Shown piece by piece: positions 6,724 through 13,179 of a DNA stretch of 14,201 nucleotides. The notes under the pieces were generated by a model. That model ran no database searches. It saw only the letters and a program-made list of their open reading frames with translations, and was not told the origin of the DNA. The DNA comes from Candidatus Segatella violae (GTDB lineage: Bacteria; Bacteroidota; Bacteroidia; Bacteroidales; Bacteroidaceae). Numbering within the stretch: position 1 is the stretch's first letter; every line of letters starts with the position of its first letter. The DNA lies in the NCBI GenBank assembly GCA_002440225.1, contig DJSH01000022.1, positions 1 to 14,201 on the forward strand. Reading direction: 5' to 3'. Both the position numbers and the translations under genes were made by a program.

Positions 6724-7044
6724 TTATAGCTTAGGATTATTTTTATGCCTTTCTGCATCTCTTTTCGTCTTCTTGTCAAAGCTCTTTTGGAGTTCTTCAG
6801 TCAAGTCGATGCCTGTTTGGTTGGCAAGGCAGATGAGAACCCAGAGAACATCGGCCATTTCCTCTCCAAGGTTAGGCTTTTCGCCCTTCTTGAAGCTCTG
6901 GTCGCCGTATGTACGGGCGATGACGCGAGCCAATTCGCCTACTTCCTCAGTAAGGCAAGCCATATTGGTCAGTTCGCTGAAATATCTTACGCCGTATTCT
7001 TTAATCCATTTATCTACGGCTTCTTGTGCTTCTTTTATAGTCAT
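6724..7044 (-). CDS. MazG-like nucleotide pyrophosphohydrolase
   Basis: The 106-residue all-alpha protein is a single-domain MazG/MazG-like NTP-PPase, which hydrolyses (d)NTPs to monophosphate and pyrophosphate and removes unwanted or damaged nucleotides. The metal-binding acidic motifs are clear: EEVGE at 33-37 (LTEEVGELARVIA) and EEMAD at 61-65 (NLGEEMADVLWVL), the EExxE...ExxD signature. E. coli MazG has two such domains and is about 263 residues, so this is the short form, expected to act as a dimer or tetramer. The substrate cannot be told from sequence. It lies 48 bases after dtd and 27 before deoC on the same strand, with no terminator between, so co-transcription is likely. The start ATG at 7044 follows an A-rich stretch rather than a Shine-Dalgarno. 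Confidence 0.9.
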   Translation of the reverse strand: MTIKEAQEAVDKWIKEYGVRYFSELTNMACLTEEVGELARVIARTYGDQSFKKGEKPNLGEEMADVLWVLICLANQTGIDLTEELQKSFDKKTKRDAERHKNNPKL

Positions 7045-7092
7045 ATTCTTTCGTTTTTTATGTATCTTTACACGGCATAATAGATGCTGGGT

Positions 7093-7545
7093 TTATTCCT
7101 TATTATGGGTATCCATCATGATGGTAACAGGTCCATCATTGAGTAATTCTACCTTCATGTCGGCACCGAATTCGCCTGTTCCTACAGGCTTTCCGAGTGC
7201 TTCCGAAAGCTTTTGGCAGAACTCTTCGTAGAGCGGAATGCTGATTTCGTGCTTGGCGGCACGATACCAGCTAGGGCGATTGCCCTTCTTGTAGCTGGCG
7301 AATAGGGTGAACTGGCTAACCACCAATATTTCACCATTGACATCCATGATGGAACGGTTCATTACATGGTTCTCATCATCGAAAACACGAAGGCCGATGA
7401 CTTTCTTGACGAGCCAATCTACGTCTTCCGAAGTGTCGCTTTCTTCTGCTCCGAAGAGGATGAGGTAGCCTTGTTTGATGGCTGATTTCACCTTGCCTTC
7501 TATGGTAACGGATGCGTGATTTACACGCTGTATTACGATTCTCAT
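7093..7545 (-). CDS. dtd: D-aminoacyl-tRNA deacylase
   Basis: The 150-residue protein has the standard length and both signature motifs of the DTD fold: SQFTLFA (77-83) and the Gly-cisPro motif NDGPVT (136-141), which lies at the active site and rejects L-aminoacyl-tRNA. The N-terminus MRIVIQRVNHASV is also typical. It frees tRNA from D-amino acids, and glycine wrongly placed on tRNA-Ala, in the cytosol as a dimer. The gene follows uvrC after a 152-base gap that contains a possible promoter box and a REP-like triple hairpin. Expression may therefore be partly separate from uvrC, while mazG and deoC follow closely. Confidence 0.96.
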   Translation of the reverse strand: MRIVIQRVNHASVTIEGKVKSAIKQGYLILFGAEESDTSEDVDWLVKKVIGLRVFDDENHVMNRSIMDVNGEILVVSQFTLFASYKKGNRPSWYRAAKHEISIPLYEEFCQKLSEALGKPVGTGEFGADMKVELLNDGPVTIMMDTHNKE

Positions 7546-7567
7546 TTCTATTTATTTTTATGCTTTT

Positions 7568-7644
7568 GCCCTTTCAGGGCGATGTTATGCTCTTTTGTAA
7601 CCTAGGGCGTTGCCCTAGGCTAGGTGCTTTTGGGCTTTCAGCCC
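7568..7644. repeat. REP-like element of three short hairpins
   Basis: Three perfect stem-loops occur in 77 bases, each with a 3-base loop. They are GCCCT-TTC-AGGGC (7568-7580), CCTAGGGC-GTT-GCCCTAGG (7601-7619) and GGGCT-TTC-AGCCC (7632-7644). The outer two share the TTC loop and have arms related by exchange of order. The element is more GC-rich than the surrounding AT-rich spacer and lies between uvrC and dtd. This arrangement resembles interspersed palindromic repeats that I recall from Bacteroidetes genomes, but copy number cannot be judged here. In the uvrC-dtd transcript it could stabilise ends or slow readthrough; no U-tract marks it as a terminator. Confidence 0.7.
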
Positions 7645-7667
7645 GCTTCCTATATAGTAATTCGTTG

Positions 7668-7675
7668 CAAATATA
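7668..7675 (-). promoter_or_regulatory. Possible -7 box upstream of dtd
   Basis: On the minus strand TATATTTG (7675-7668) matches TAnnTTTG, but no TTTG lies 19-22 bases upstream. If used, transcription would start near 7661 and the leader would carry all three hairpins before the dtd ATG. Confidence 0.3.
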
Positions 7676-7697
7676 CGATTTTTATTTCGTATTCCCA

Positions 7698-9572
7698 TCA
7701 TTCTGAAGGATTATTTTCTGCTGATAATGCGGTATTTCCTTCTTTTTGCTCAAAATAGGTCTTTAAAATCTCTGCCTTGTGCGGTCCTAGCACCTCTACG
7801 AGCTCTTCAAGACTTGCTTCTTTCATCTTCTTGACGCTCTTGAACTTGCTCAAGAGGGCTTCTTTTGCCTTAGGACCGATGCCCTTGATGTCATCCAATT
7901 CCGAGTGGAGGGCGTGTTTGCTTCGCTTGTCTCTGTGGAAGGTGATGGCGTATCTATGCACCTCGTCCTGTATCTGCGTCAATACCTTGAAAAGTTCGCT
8001 TTCTGGGGGGAGGGCGACCGTTTGTGGAGGAAATCCATAGAGGAGTTCGTTGGTGCGGTGACGATCGTCCTTGGCGAGTCCGGCGATAGGGATGTCGAGG
8101 TGCAATTCATCGACTATGACCTCATGAACCACGTCCATTTGCCCCTTTCCACCATCGGTGATGATGAGGTCTGGCAGCGGTGTTTCTTCCTCTATCATTC
8201 TGCTGTATCGACGTCTAACCACTTCTTGCATCGAGGCGTAATCGTCAGGGCCGACTACCGTCTTGATGTCGTATTTGCGATAGTCCTTACGGGATGGTTT
8301 CATACCTTTATATACGATACAACCAGCTACGGCATCCGTACCCGAAATATTGGAGTTATCGAAGCATTCTATCTGGTATGGGAGCTTCGGAAGCTTCAGT
8401 TTCGCTTGTAATTCCTTCATCAGACGGGTCTGTTTTTGCTCCGGATTCAGCTTTTCGGCTTGCTTCAGACGGTCGAATTTATACTGCTTGCAGTTCATTT
8501 CTGATAGCTCCAGAAGGTGCTTTTTGTCACCTCTCTGCGGTACGAAGAAGGACGCATCTTTTAGCTTCCATTCCATCTCGAAGGGCACGATAATCTCTTT
8601 CGAAGTGGAGTGGAAACGCTCCCGAATCTCGGGGATGGCAGTAATCAAAAGCTCCTCGTCGCTTTCTTCCAGCTTGCGCTTATATTCGTAAGTGAAACTC
8701 TGGTTGATGGTGCCATTTTTTACGTGAATATAGTTGATGAAGGCGTTCTTGTTGGCATCGTCGTTTACGATGGTGAAGACATCCACGTCGGTAATTGTAT
8801 GGCTCACCACCTCGCTTTTCGCCTCGAATTCGTCCAGCAGTTGATACTTTTTCTTGTACTCTTCGGCTATCTCGAAGCGTAGAAGTTCGGCATTTTTCAT
8901 CATCAAATCGTAGAGATATTTGCCTACTTCTCGGGTATTTCCCTTCAAGATTTCACGTGCTTGGCGCATGTTTTCTTGGTATTCCTCGTAGCTCTGTTTG
9001 TTGATGCAAGGTGCTCCACAGTTGTGAATATGGTATTCCAAGCAGGGCTTGTATTTGCCTTCCGCAACGCCTTCCTTGGTAATAGGAAACCTGCAAGTAC
9101 GGGGCTTATATAGCTTCTTGATGACCTCCAACACGGCATACATACTGCCGATATGAGGGTATGGACCGAAGAAAGTTCCCACCTTTTTATTAATATGGCG
9201 AGTCTTGAAAATGCGAGGAAAATACTCATTTGTGACGCAAATGGAAGGGTAGGTCTTGCCGTCTTTCAGCAATACATTATACCTAGGATTGTACTTCTTG
9301 ATGAGACTATTCTCAAGCAAAAGAGCGTCTTCTTCCGTGTTTACGACGGTGTAAGAGATGTCGAAAATCTTCGAAACAAGCACCTTTGTCTTGTATCTAT
9401 CCACCTCTTTATGGAAGTAAGAAGACACTCTTCGCTTCAGATTTTTCGCCTTTCCCACATAGATAATTGTGTGGTTCTCGTCGTAATATTGATAGCTTCC
9501 CGGCTTCTCTGGCATGCTCAAAACGATGTTTTTCAATCGTGCCAAACGTTCCTCATTCTCTTGTTTTGTCAT
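7698..9572 (-). CDS. uvrC: UvrABC excinuclease subunit C
   Basis: The 624-residue nuclease makes both incisions in nucleotide excision repair after UvrA-UvrB mark a lesion. The N-terminal GIY-YIG domain (about 20-100), which cuts 3' of the lesion, shows GSYQYY (25-30) and IYVGKAKNLKRR (37-48). Four cysteines (C160, C177, C185, C189) match the spacing of those reported to hold a [4Fe-4S] cluster in E. coli UvrC. The UVR motif that binds UvrB lies near 223-250. The RNase H-like domain that makes the 5' cut has D405 (IECFDNSNISGT) and D473 (ITDGGKGQ). A helix-hairpin-helix pair follows (559-591, DDIKGIGPKAKEALL). It starts 71 bases after the apt stop, across the parS-bearing inverted repeat. Confidence 0.97.
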   Translation of the reverse strand: MTKQENEERLARLKNIVLSMPEKPGSYQYYDENHTIIYVGKAKNLKRRVSSYFHKEVDRYKTKVLVSKIFDISYTVVNTEEDALLLENSLIKKYNPRYNVLLKDGKTYPSICVTNEYFPRIFKTRHINKKVGTFFGPYPHIGSMYAVLEVIKKLYKPRTCRFPITKEGVAEGKYKPCLEYHIHNCGAPCINKQSYEEYQENMRQAREILKGNTREVGKYLYDLMMKNAELLRFEIAEEYKKKYQLLDEFEAKSEVVSHTITDVDVFTIVNDDANKNAFINYIHVKNGTINQSFTYEYKRKLEESDEELLITAIPEIRERFHSTSKEIIVPFEMEWKLKDASFFVPQRGDKKHLLELSEMNCKQYKFDRLKQAEKLNPEQKQTRLMKELQAKLKLPKLPYQIECFDNSNISGTDAVAGCIVYKGMKPSRKDYRKYDIKTVVGPDDYASMQEVVRRRYSRMIEEETPLPDLIITDGGKGQMDVVHEVIVDELHLDIPIAGLAKDDRHRTNELLYGFPPQTVALPPESELFKVLTQIQDEVHRYAITFHRDKRSKHALHSELDDIKGIGPKAKEALLSKFKSVKKMKEASLEELVEVLGPHKAEILKTYFEQKEGNTALSAENNPSE

Positions 9573-9601
9573 CTTATATATCCCTTGCTAAAAGACAATT
9601 T

Positions 9602-9636
9602 AGGCGTTGCGTGTTTCACGTGAAACTGCAACGCCT
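9602..9636. repeat. Inverted repeat enclosing a parS-like site
   Basis: AGGCGTTGC (9602-9610) and GCAACGCCT (9628-9636) are perfectly complementary 9-base arms enclosing the palindrome GTTTCACGTGAAAC (9613-9626), so nearly all 35 bases can pair. It begins seven bases past the apt stop, where a transcript end would be expected, but the T-tract on either strand is poor. It may act as an apt terminator, a centromere-flanking structure, or both. Confidence 0.75.
9612..9627. promoter_or_regulatory. parS: parS-like ParB-binding site 1
   Basis: TGTTTCACGTGAAACT matches the widely conserved chromosomal parS palindrome TGTTTCACGTGAAACA at 15 of 16 positions; only the last base differs. parS is loaded by ParB, which spreads along DNA and works with ParA and condensin to segregate the origin region. 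It lies between apt and uvrC. A second, better site lies 704 bp away, and mnmG, a frequent origin neighbour, is adjacent. parA and parB are not in the window. Confidence 0.8.
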
Positions 9637-9643
9637 TTAACTC

Positions 9644-10174
9644 TTACAACTGCATCAAAGTAGATACTTCTACATCCTTATCGAAAATGTCTCTACCCTT
9701 GAAATTCTCGTTTACGAGCTCGATAATGAAATTGGCATAGACCTTCTTCGGATGGAATTTCTTGACCAAATCGCATGCTGCTTTCATGGTTCCGCCAGTG
9801 GCGAGAAGATCGTCGTGGAGGAGCACCACATCGTTTTCATTAATGGCATCCTCGTGGATTTCGATGGTGTCGATACCATACTCTTTGGCATAACTTTCTT
9901 GCACAGTTTTGCATGGAAGTTTTCCTGGTTTGCGACACAAGACGACACCTGCTCCGAGGCGAATGGCGAGGGCAGAAGACATCACAAAACCTCGAGATTC
10001 GATACCTACAATCTTGGTTATGCCCTTATCTTTGTAGATGTCGTACATCTCATCGCAGATCTCTTTGAGAGCTGCTGGATTCTTGAAAAGGGTGGTCACG
10101 TCACGGAAGTTTACGCCCTTGATTGGCCAATCTGGAATGCAACGCAGATTGTCTAATAATAATTGATTATTCAT
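9644..10174 (-). CDS. apt: Adenine phosphoribosyltransferase
   Basis: The 176-residue type I phosphoribosyltransferase makes AMP and pyrophosphate from adenine and PRPP, salvaging adenine released by other pathways. The PRPP-binding loop is VVLLHDDLLATGGT (116-129), with the acidic pair D121/D122 and ATGGT. Other family marks are GVNFRDVTTL (20-29), which contacts the purine, and GIESRGF (57-63). The length matches E. coli Apt (183). It lies between mnmG and uvrC on the minus strand, with a parS-like site on each side, so ParB spreading would cover it. The 168-base gap upstream is AT-rich and shows no convincing TTTG/TAnnTTTG pair. It may be transcribed from the mnmG promoter. The ATG at 10174 follows an A-rich leader. 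Confidence 0.96.
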   Translation of the reverse strand: MNNQLLLDNLRCIPDWPIKGVNFRDVTTLFKNPAALKEICDEMYDIYKDKGITKIVGIESRGFVMSSALAIRLGAGVVLCRKPGKLPCKTVQESYAKEYGIDTIEIHEDAINENDVVLLHDDLLATGGTMKAACDLVKKFHPKKVYANFIIELVNENFKGRDIFDKDVEVSTLMQL

Positions 10175-10315
10175 TGCTTTTCTGTTGTTTGTTATTGTTG
10201 CTTTTCTTTGTCTTTTTTCGATTGTTCCACGCTTTGCTAAAGTTTTACTTTAACTATAAATTACTTGATGTAACTTTATCTAAGTGCTTAAAAGCCAAAT
10301 GCTTTGTTACACCAT

Positions 10316-10331
10316 TGTTCCACGTGAAACA
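10316..10331. promoter_or_regulatory. parS: parS-like ParB-binding site 2
   Basis: TGTTCCACGTGAAACA matches TGTTNCACGTGAAACA, the Bacillus-type consensus, at all 16 positions. It lies 11 bases past the mnmG stop in the mnmG-apt gap. A further incomplete copy, TGTTCCACG (10223-10231), lies 85 bases away in the same gap but lacks the second half. Chance occurrence of two such sites within 720 bp is very unlikely. Confidence 0.85.
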
Positions 10332-10342
10332 TCTCATGGTTA

Positions 10343-12214
10343 CTATCTACCCATCAAGACAAGCATCACATTGATGTCGCTTGGCGATACGCCTGGAATG
10401 CGGCTCGCTTGGGCCAGCGTCTCTGGGTCGATACGTTCGAGCTTTTGGCGCCCCTCGGTGGAGATTTCATGAAGTTCAGCGTAGTTGAAACGGCCCTTGA
10501 TTTTGATGTTCTCCAAGCGGTGCATCTTGTCGGCGATGAGTCGCTCTCGGTCGATGTATCCCTTGTACTTCATCTTGATTTCCGCAGCCTCCGAAATCTC
10601 TTCCTTACGATTCGCTGGCGCATCCATCGCAGCCTTCAAGTCGGGGATAATCTCGGAGAGGTTTTTCAAGTTCAAGTGAGGACGTGCCACGATGTCGATG
10701 AGCTTGCAACCGGCGCGAAGTGGAGTAGTGCCGAGGGCTTTCAATTTCGGATTGATTTCGTCCTTCTTGATAGGATAGTTGGCACAGAAGTCGATGATTC
10801 TTTCGATGGCTTCTTTCTTCTCCATCCACCACTCGTATCGGTCGCGCTTGGCGATGCCTAGCTCGTAAGCTTTTTCGGTGAGACGTGCGTCTGCGTCATC
10901 CTGTCGGAGCAAGATGCGATACTCGGCTCTTGAGGTGAACATGCGATAAGGTTCGTCCACTCCCTTCGTGGTGAGGTCGTCGATGAGTACGCCGATGTAA
11001 CTCTCGTCTCGCTTCATCTCGAACGTCTTGTCGCCGACGCAGTGGAGGGCGGCGTTGATTCCGGCTACAGTGCCTTGACCTCCCGCTTCCTCGTAACCCG
11101 TGGTTCCATTTACCTGTCCGGCGAAGAAGAGACCCTTGATGATTTTCGACTCCAGCGAATGCTTGAGTTGGGTAGGGTCGAAGTAATCGTACTCGATGGC
11201 GTAGCCCGGTCGGTAAATCTTCGCATCTCTCAAAGCTGGGATTTCGTGGAGGGCGTTCAACTGGATGTCCATCGGCATGCTCGACGAGAAACCGTTTAGA
11301 TACATCTCGTTGGTATCTTCGCCTTCAGGCTCCAAGAAGAGTGGATGCTGATCCTTGTCGGGGAAGGTGACGAGCTTGGTCTCGATGCTCGGACAGTATC
11401 GAGGACCCGTGCTCTGGATTTGTCCATTATATAAAGGTGAGTCGGCGAGACCGCTCTTCAGCGTGTCGTGAACCTTCTTGTTGGTGTAGCACGTCCAGCA
11501 AGGCAGTTGCTTCAACACTCGATGCTCTCCCATGTAAGAGAACTGATGGAAGTCGCTGTCGCCAGGTTGTTCCTCCATGTCCTCGAAATGTACGCTTCGC
11601 TTGTCGATGCGGACAGGCGTACCCGTTTTCATTCTCGCCGAGGTAATTCCCCATCGGGTGATGCTCTCCGTGAAATGATGCACGGCAGGTTCGGCGCATC
11701 TTCCGCCTTCCACCATCTTTCTGCCCACGTGCATCAAACCGTTGAGGAAGGTTCCCGCAGTGATGATGATGCTCTTTGCATAGAACTCGGCACCCCAGAT
11801 GGTGCGCACGCCGATGGCCTCGCCGTTAGCCACGAGAAGCTCGTCGGCTTGGTCTTGCCAGATGTCGAGGTTGTCGGTGTGGTCGAGGATGGTTCTCCAT
11901 TCCCAGATAAACTTGTCACGGTCGCACTGTGCGCGAGGACTCCATACGGCGGGACCCTTTCCGATGTTGAGCATACGGAACTGGATGGCAGTCTTGTCGG
12001 TCACGATACCCATCTGTCCGCCGAGCGCATCAATCTCTCGTACGATTTGTCCCTTGGCGATTCCGCCGACGGCAGGGTTGCAACTCATCTGGCCAATCTT
12101 GTTCATGTCCATTGTTATCAGGCAAGTCTTGGCACCCATGTTGGCGGAGGCAGAAGCAGCCTCGCATCCGGCGTGCCCGCCGCCGATAACAAGTACGTCA
12201 TAATTGAATCTCAT
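10343..12214 (-). CDS. mnmG: tRNA uridine-5-carboxymethylaminomethyl synthesis enzyme MnmG (GidA)
   Basis: The 623-residue flavoprotein works with MnmE to place the cmnm5/nm5 group on wobble U34 of certain tRNAs, using 5,10-methylene-tetrahydrofolate, FAD and NADH in the cytosol. The FAD-binding Rossmann start is DVLVIGGGHAGCEAA (6-20), and MSCNPAVGGIAKG (43-55) carries one conserved cysteine. The second redox cysteine is in GPRYCPSIETK near 275, and the MnmE/tRNA-binding C-terminal helical domain ends the protein (SRIPGVSPSDINVML). Length agrees with E. coli MnmG (629). It has its own upstream promoter boxes, diverging from sdhC. In many bacteria this gene borders oriC, which agrees with the parS sites just downstream. 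MnmE is not in the window. Confidence 0.97.
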   Translation of the reverse strand: MRFNYDVLVIGGGHAGCEAASASANMGAKTCLITMDMNKIGQMSCNPAVGGIAKGQIVREIDALGGQMGIVTDKTAIQFRMLNIGKGPAVWSPRAQCDRDKFIWEWRTILDHTDNLDIWQDQADELLVANGEAIGVRTIWGAEFYAKSIIITAGTFLNGLMHVGRKMVEGGRCAEPAVHHFTESITRWGITSARMKTGTPVRIDKRSVHFEDMEEQPGDSDFHQFSYMGEHRVLKQLPCWTCYTNKKVHDTLKSGLADSPLYNGQIQSTGPRYCPSIETKLVTFPDKDQHPLFLEPEGEDTNEMYLNGFSSSMPMDIQLNALHEIPALRDAKIYRPGYAIEYDYFDPTQLKHSLESKIIKGLFFAGQVNGTTGYEEAGGQGTVAGINAALHCVGDKTFEMKRDESYIGVLIDDLTTKGVDEPYRMFTSRAEYRILLRQDDADARLTEKAYELGIAKRDRYEWWMEKKEAIERIIDFCANYPIKKDEINPKLKALGTTPLRAGCKLIDIVARPHLNLKNLSEIIPDLKAAMDAPANRKEEISEAAEIKMKYKGYIDRERLIADKMHRLENIKIKGRFNYAELHEISTEGRQKLERIDPETLAQASRIPGVSPSDINVMLVLMGR

Positions 12215-12250
12215 AATCTGTATTTAATCTATACTTTTTCTAATTTTCGG

Positions 12251-12284
12251 CAAAAGTACTATTTTTAATTGAAATTTTAGCAAA
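12251..12284 (-). promoter_or_regulatory. Probable mnmG promoter
   Basis: On the minus strand TTTG (12284-12281), a 22-base spacer and TACTTTTG (12258-12251) match the Bacteroidetes consensus exactly, with a spacer slightly longer than usual. Transcription would start about 30 bases before the mnmG ATG. The -33 box is only five bases from the -33 box of the opposing sdhC promoter. Confidence 0.55.
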
Positions 12285-12289
12285 AATCT

Positions 12290-12320
12290 TTTGATAAATC
12301 ATTAAATTATAGTAATTTTG
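12290..12320 (+). promoter_or_regulatory. Probable sdhCA promoter, canonical Bacteroidetes type
   Basis: TTTG (12290-12293), exactly 19 bases, then TAATTTTG (12313-12320) is the best consensus promoter in the window. The start point would be near 12327, leaving a leader of about 134 bases ahead of sdhC, long for a housekeeping gene. The rest of the 246-base mnmG-sdhC gap is AT-rich, with no convincing gene. Confidence 0.65.
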
Positions 12321-12359
12321 CAGCTGAGTTGCGAGAATATACCTAAAAATGGGGATTGC

Positions 12360-12376
12360 GGAAACAAAATGTTTCC
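12360..12376 (+). promoter_or_regulatory. Hairpin in the sdhC leader
   Basis: GGAAAC (12360-12365), loop AAAAT and GTTTCC (12371-12376) form a 6-bp stem inside the predicted 5' leader, next to GCG/CGC flanks that may extend it. No riboswitch family is recognised. It could stabilise the abundant sdh mRNA. Confidence 0.35.
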
Positions 12377-12460
12377 TTATCGCGCTTGACAAATAGATGT
12401 AGAACAAATATGAAATAATAATTAGTTTCAAACAGTTAAATATTTTAAAATCAATCATTT

Positions 12461-13147
12461 ATGTGGTTAATCAATTCATCTATTGGTAGAAAGGTAGTGA
12501 TGTCTGTAACTGGTATCGCGCTTATTCTATTCTTGACATTCCACTGCTGCATGAATGTTGCTGCACTCTTCTCTGGAGATGCATACAACATGATTTGCGA
12601 GTTGTTGGGTGCTAACTGGTACGCCGTAGTTGCAACATTGGGTTTGGCAGCTTTGGCAGTGATTCACATCGTGTACGCCTTCATCTTGACTGCACAGAAC
12701 CGCCGCGCTCGTGGTAACCAGCGTTACGAGGTTGTAGCAAAGCCTGAGAAGGTAGAGTGGGCTAGCCAGAACATGTTGGTGCTTGGTATCATCATCGTTC
12801 TCGGTTTGTTGCTCCACTTGTTCAATTTCTGGTTCAACATGATGTTCGCAGAGTTGACAGGCATGACAGTGGCTCACGACCCAGCAGATGGTTTCGCTTT
12901 CATCCAGGACACCTTCGCTAACCCTGTTTACGTAGTTCTCTACATTATCTGGTTGGTTGCTCTTTGGTTCCACCTCACTCACGGTTTCTGGAGTGCTATT
13001 CAGACATTGGGTTGGAGTGGTAAGACATGGTTCTGTCGTTGGAAGACTATCGGCATGATCTACACAACCATCTTGATTGCCCTCTTCATCATTGTCGTAT
13101 TGGCATTCGCTTTCGGTTGCGCTCCTGCATTGTGCTGCGCAGCTTAA
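12461..13147 (+). CDS. sdhC: Succinate dehydrogenase/fumarate reductase cytochrome b subunit
   Basis: The 228-residue protein has five hydrophobic helices (about 12-36, 53-77, 103-128, 153-178, 197-221), the single-anchor, dihaem type known from Wolinella FrdC and Bacteroides, which lacks a separate SdhD. Candidate haem ligands are H28 (LTFHCCMN), H69 (AVIHIVYAF), H119 (LLLHLFNFWF) and H171 or H174 (FHLTHGFWSA). It anchors the flavin and iron-sulfur subunits to the inner membrane and exchanges electrons with menaquinone. In an anaerobe it most likely works as fumarate reductase, making succinate, so frdC is an equally fair name. sdhA follows after 32 bases. Codon use (CGT, GGT, AAG, TTG) suggests high expression. 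The start ATG follows an A/T-rich leader. Confidence 0.93.
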   Translation: MWLINSSIGRKVVMSVTGIALILFLTFHCCMNVAALFSGDAYNMICELLGANWYAVVATLGLAALAVIHIVYAFILTAQNRRARGNQRYEVVAKPEKVEWASQNMLVLGIIIVLGLLLHLFNFWFNMMFAELTGMTVAHDPADGFAFIQDTFANPVYVVLYIIWLVALWFHLTHGFWSAIQTLGWSGKTWFCRWKTIGMIYTTILIALFIIVVLAFAFGCAPALCCAA

Positions 13148-13179
13148 TCAATGTAATCATTTAAGTATTAAAAAAGATT

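Noticed and set aside
8944..8959. CACGTG core in uvrC (TTTCACGTG) as another parS
   Set aside because: Only one half fits the consensus; the other half (CTTGG) does not, and it lies in conserved coding sequence.
11468..12268. Plus-strand open frame of 266 codons over mnmG
   Set aside because: It is a shadow of mnmG codon bias on the opposite strand; mnmG is full-length and conserved across this interval.
12385..12415. TTGACA-like sigma-70 promoter before sdhC
   Set aside because: Bacteroidetes primary sigma factor does not favour TTGACA/TATAAT, and a full TTTG-N19-TAATTTTG promoter lies upstream.
12240..12458. Minus-strand open frame of 72 codons between mnmG and sdhC
   Set aside because: Very AT-rich, Ile/Phe/Lys/Asn-dominated translation overlapping both predicted promoters; a chance open frame.
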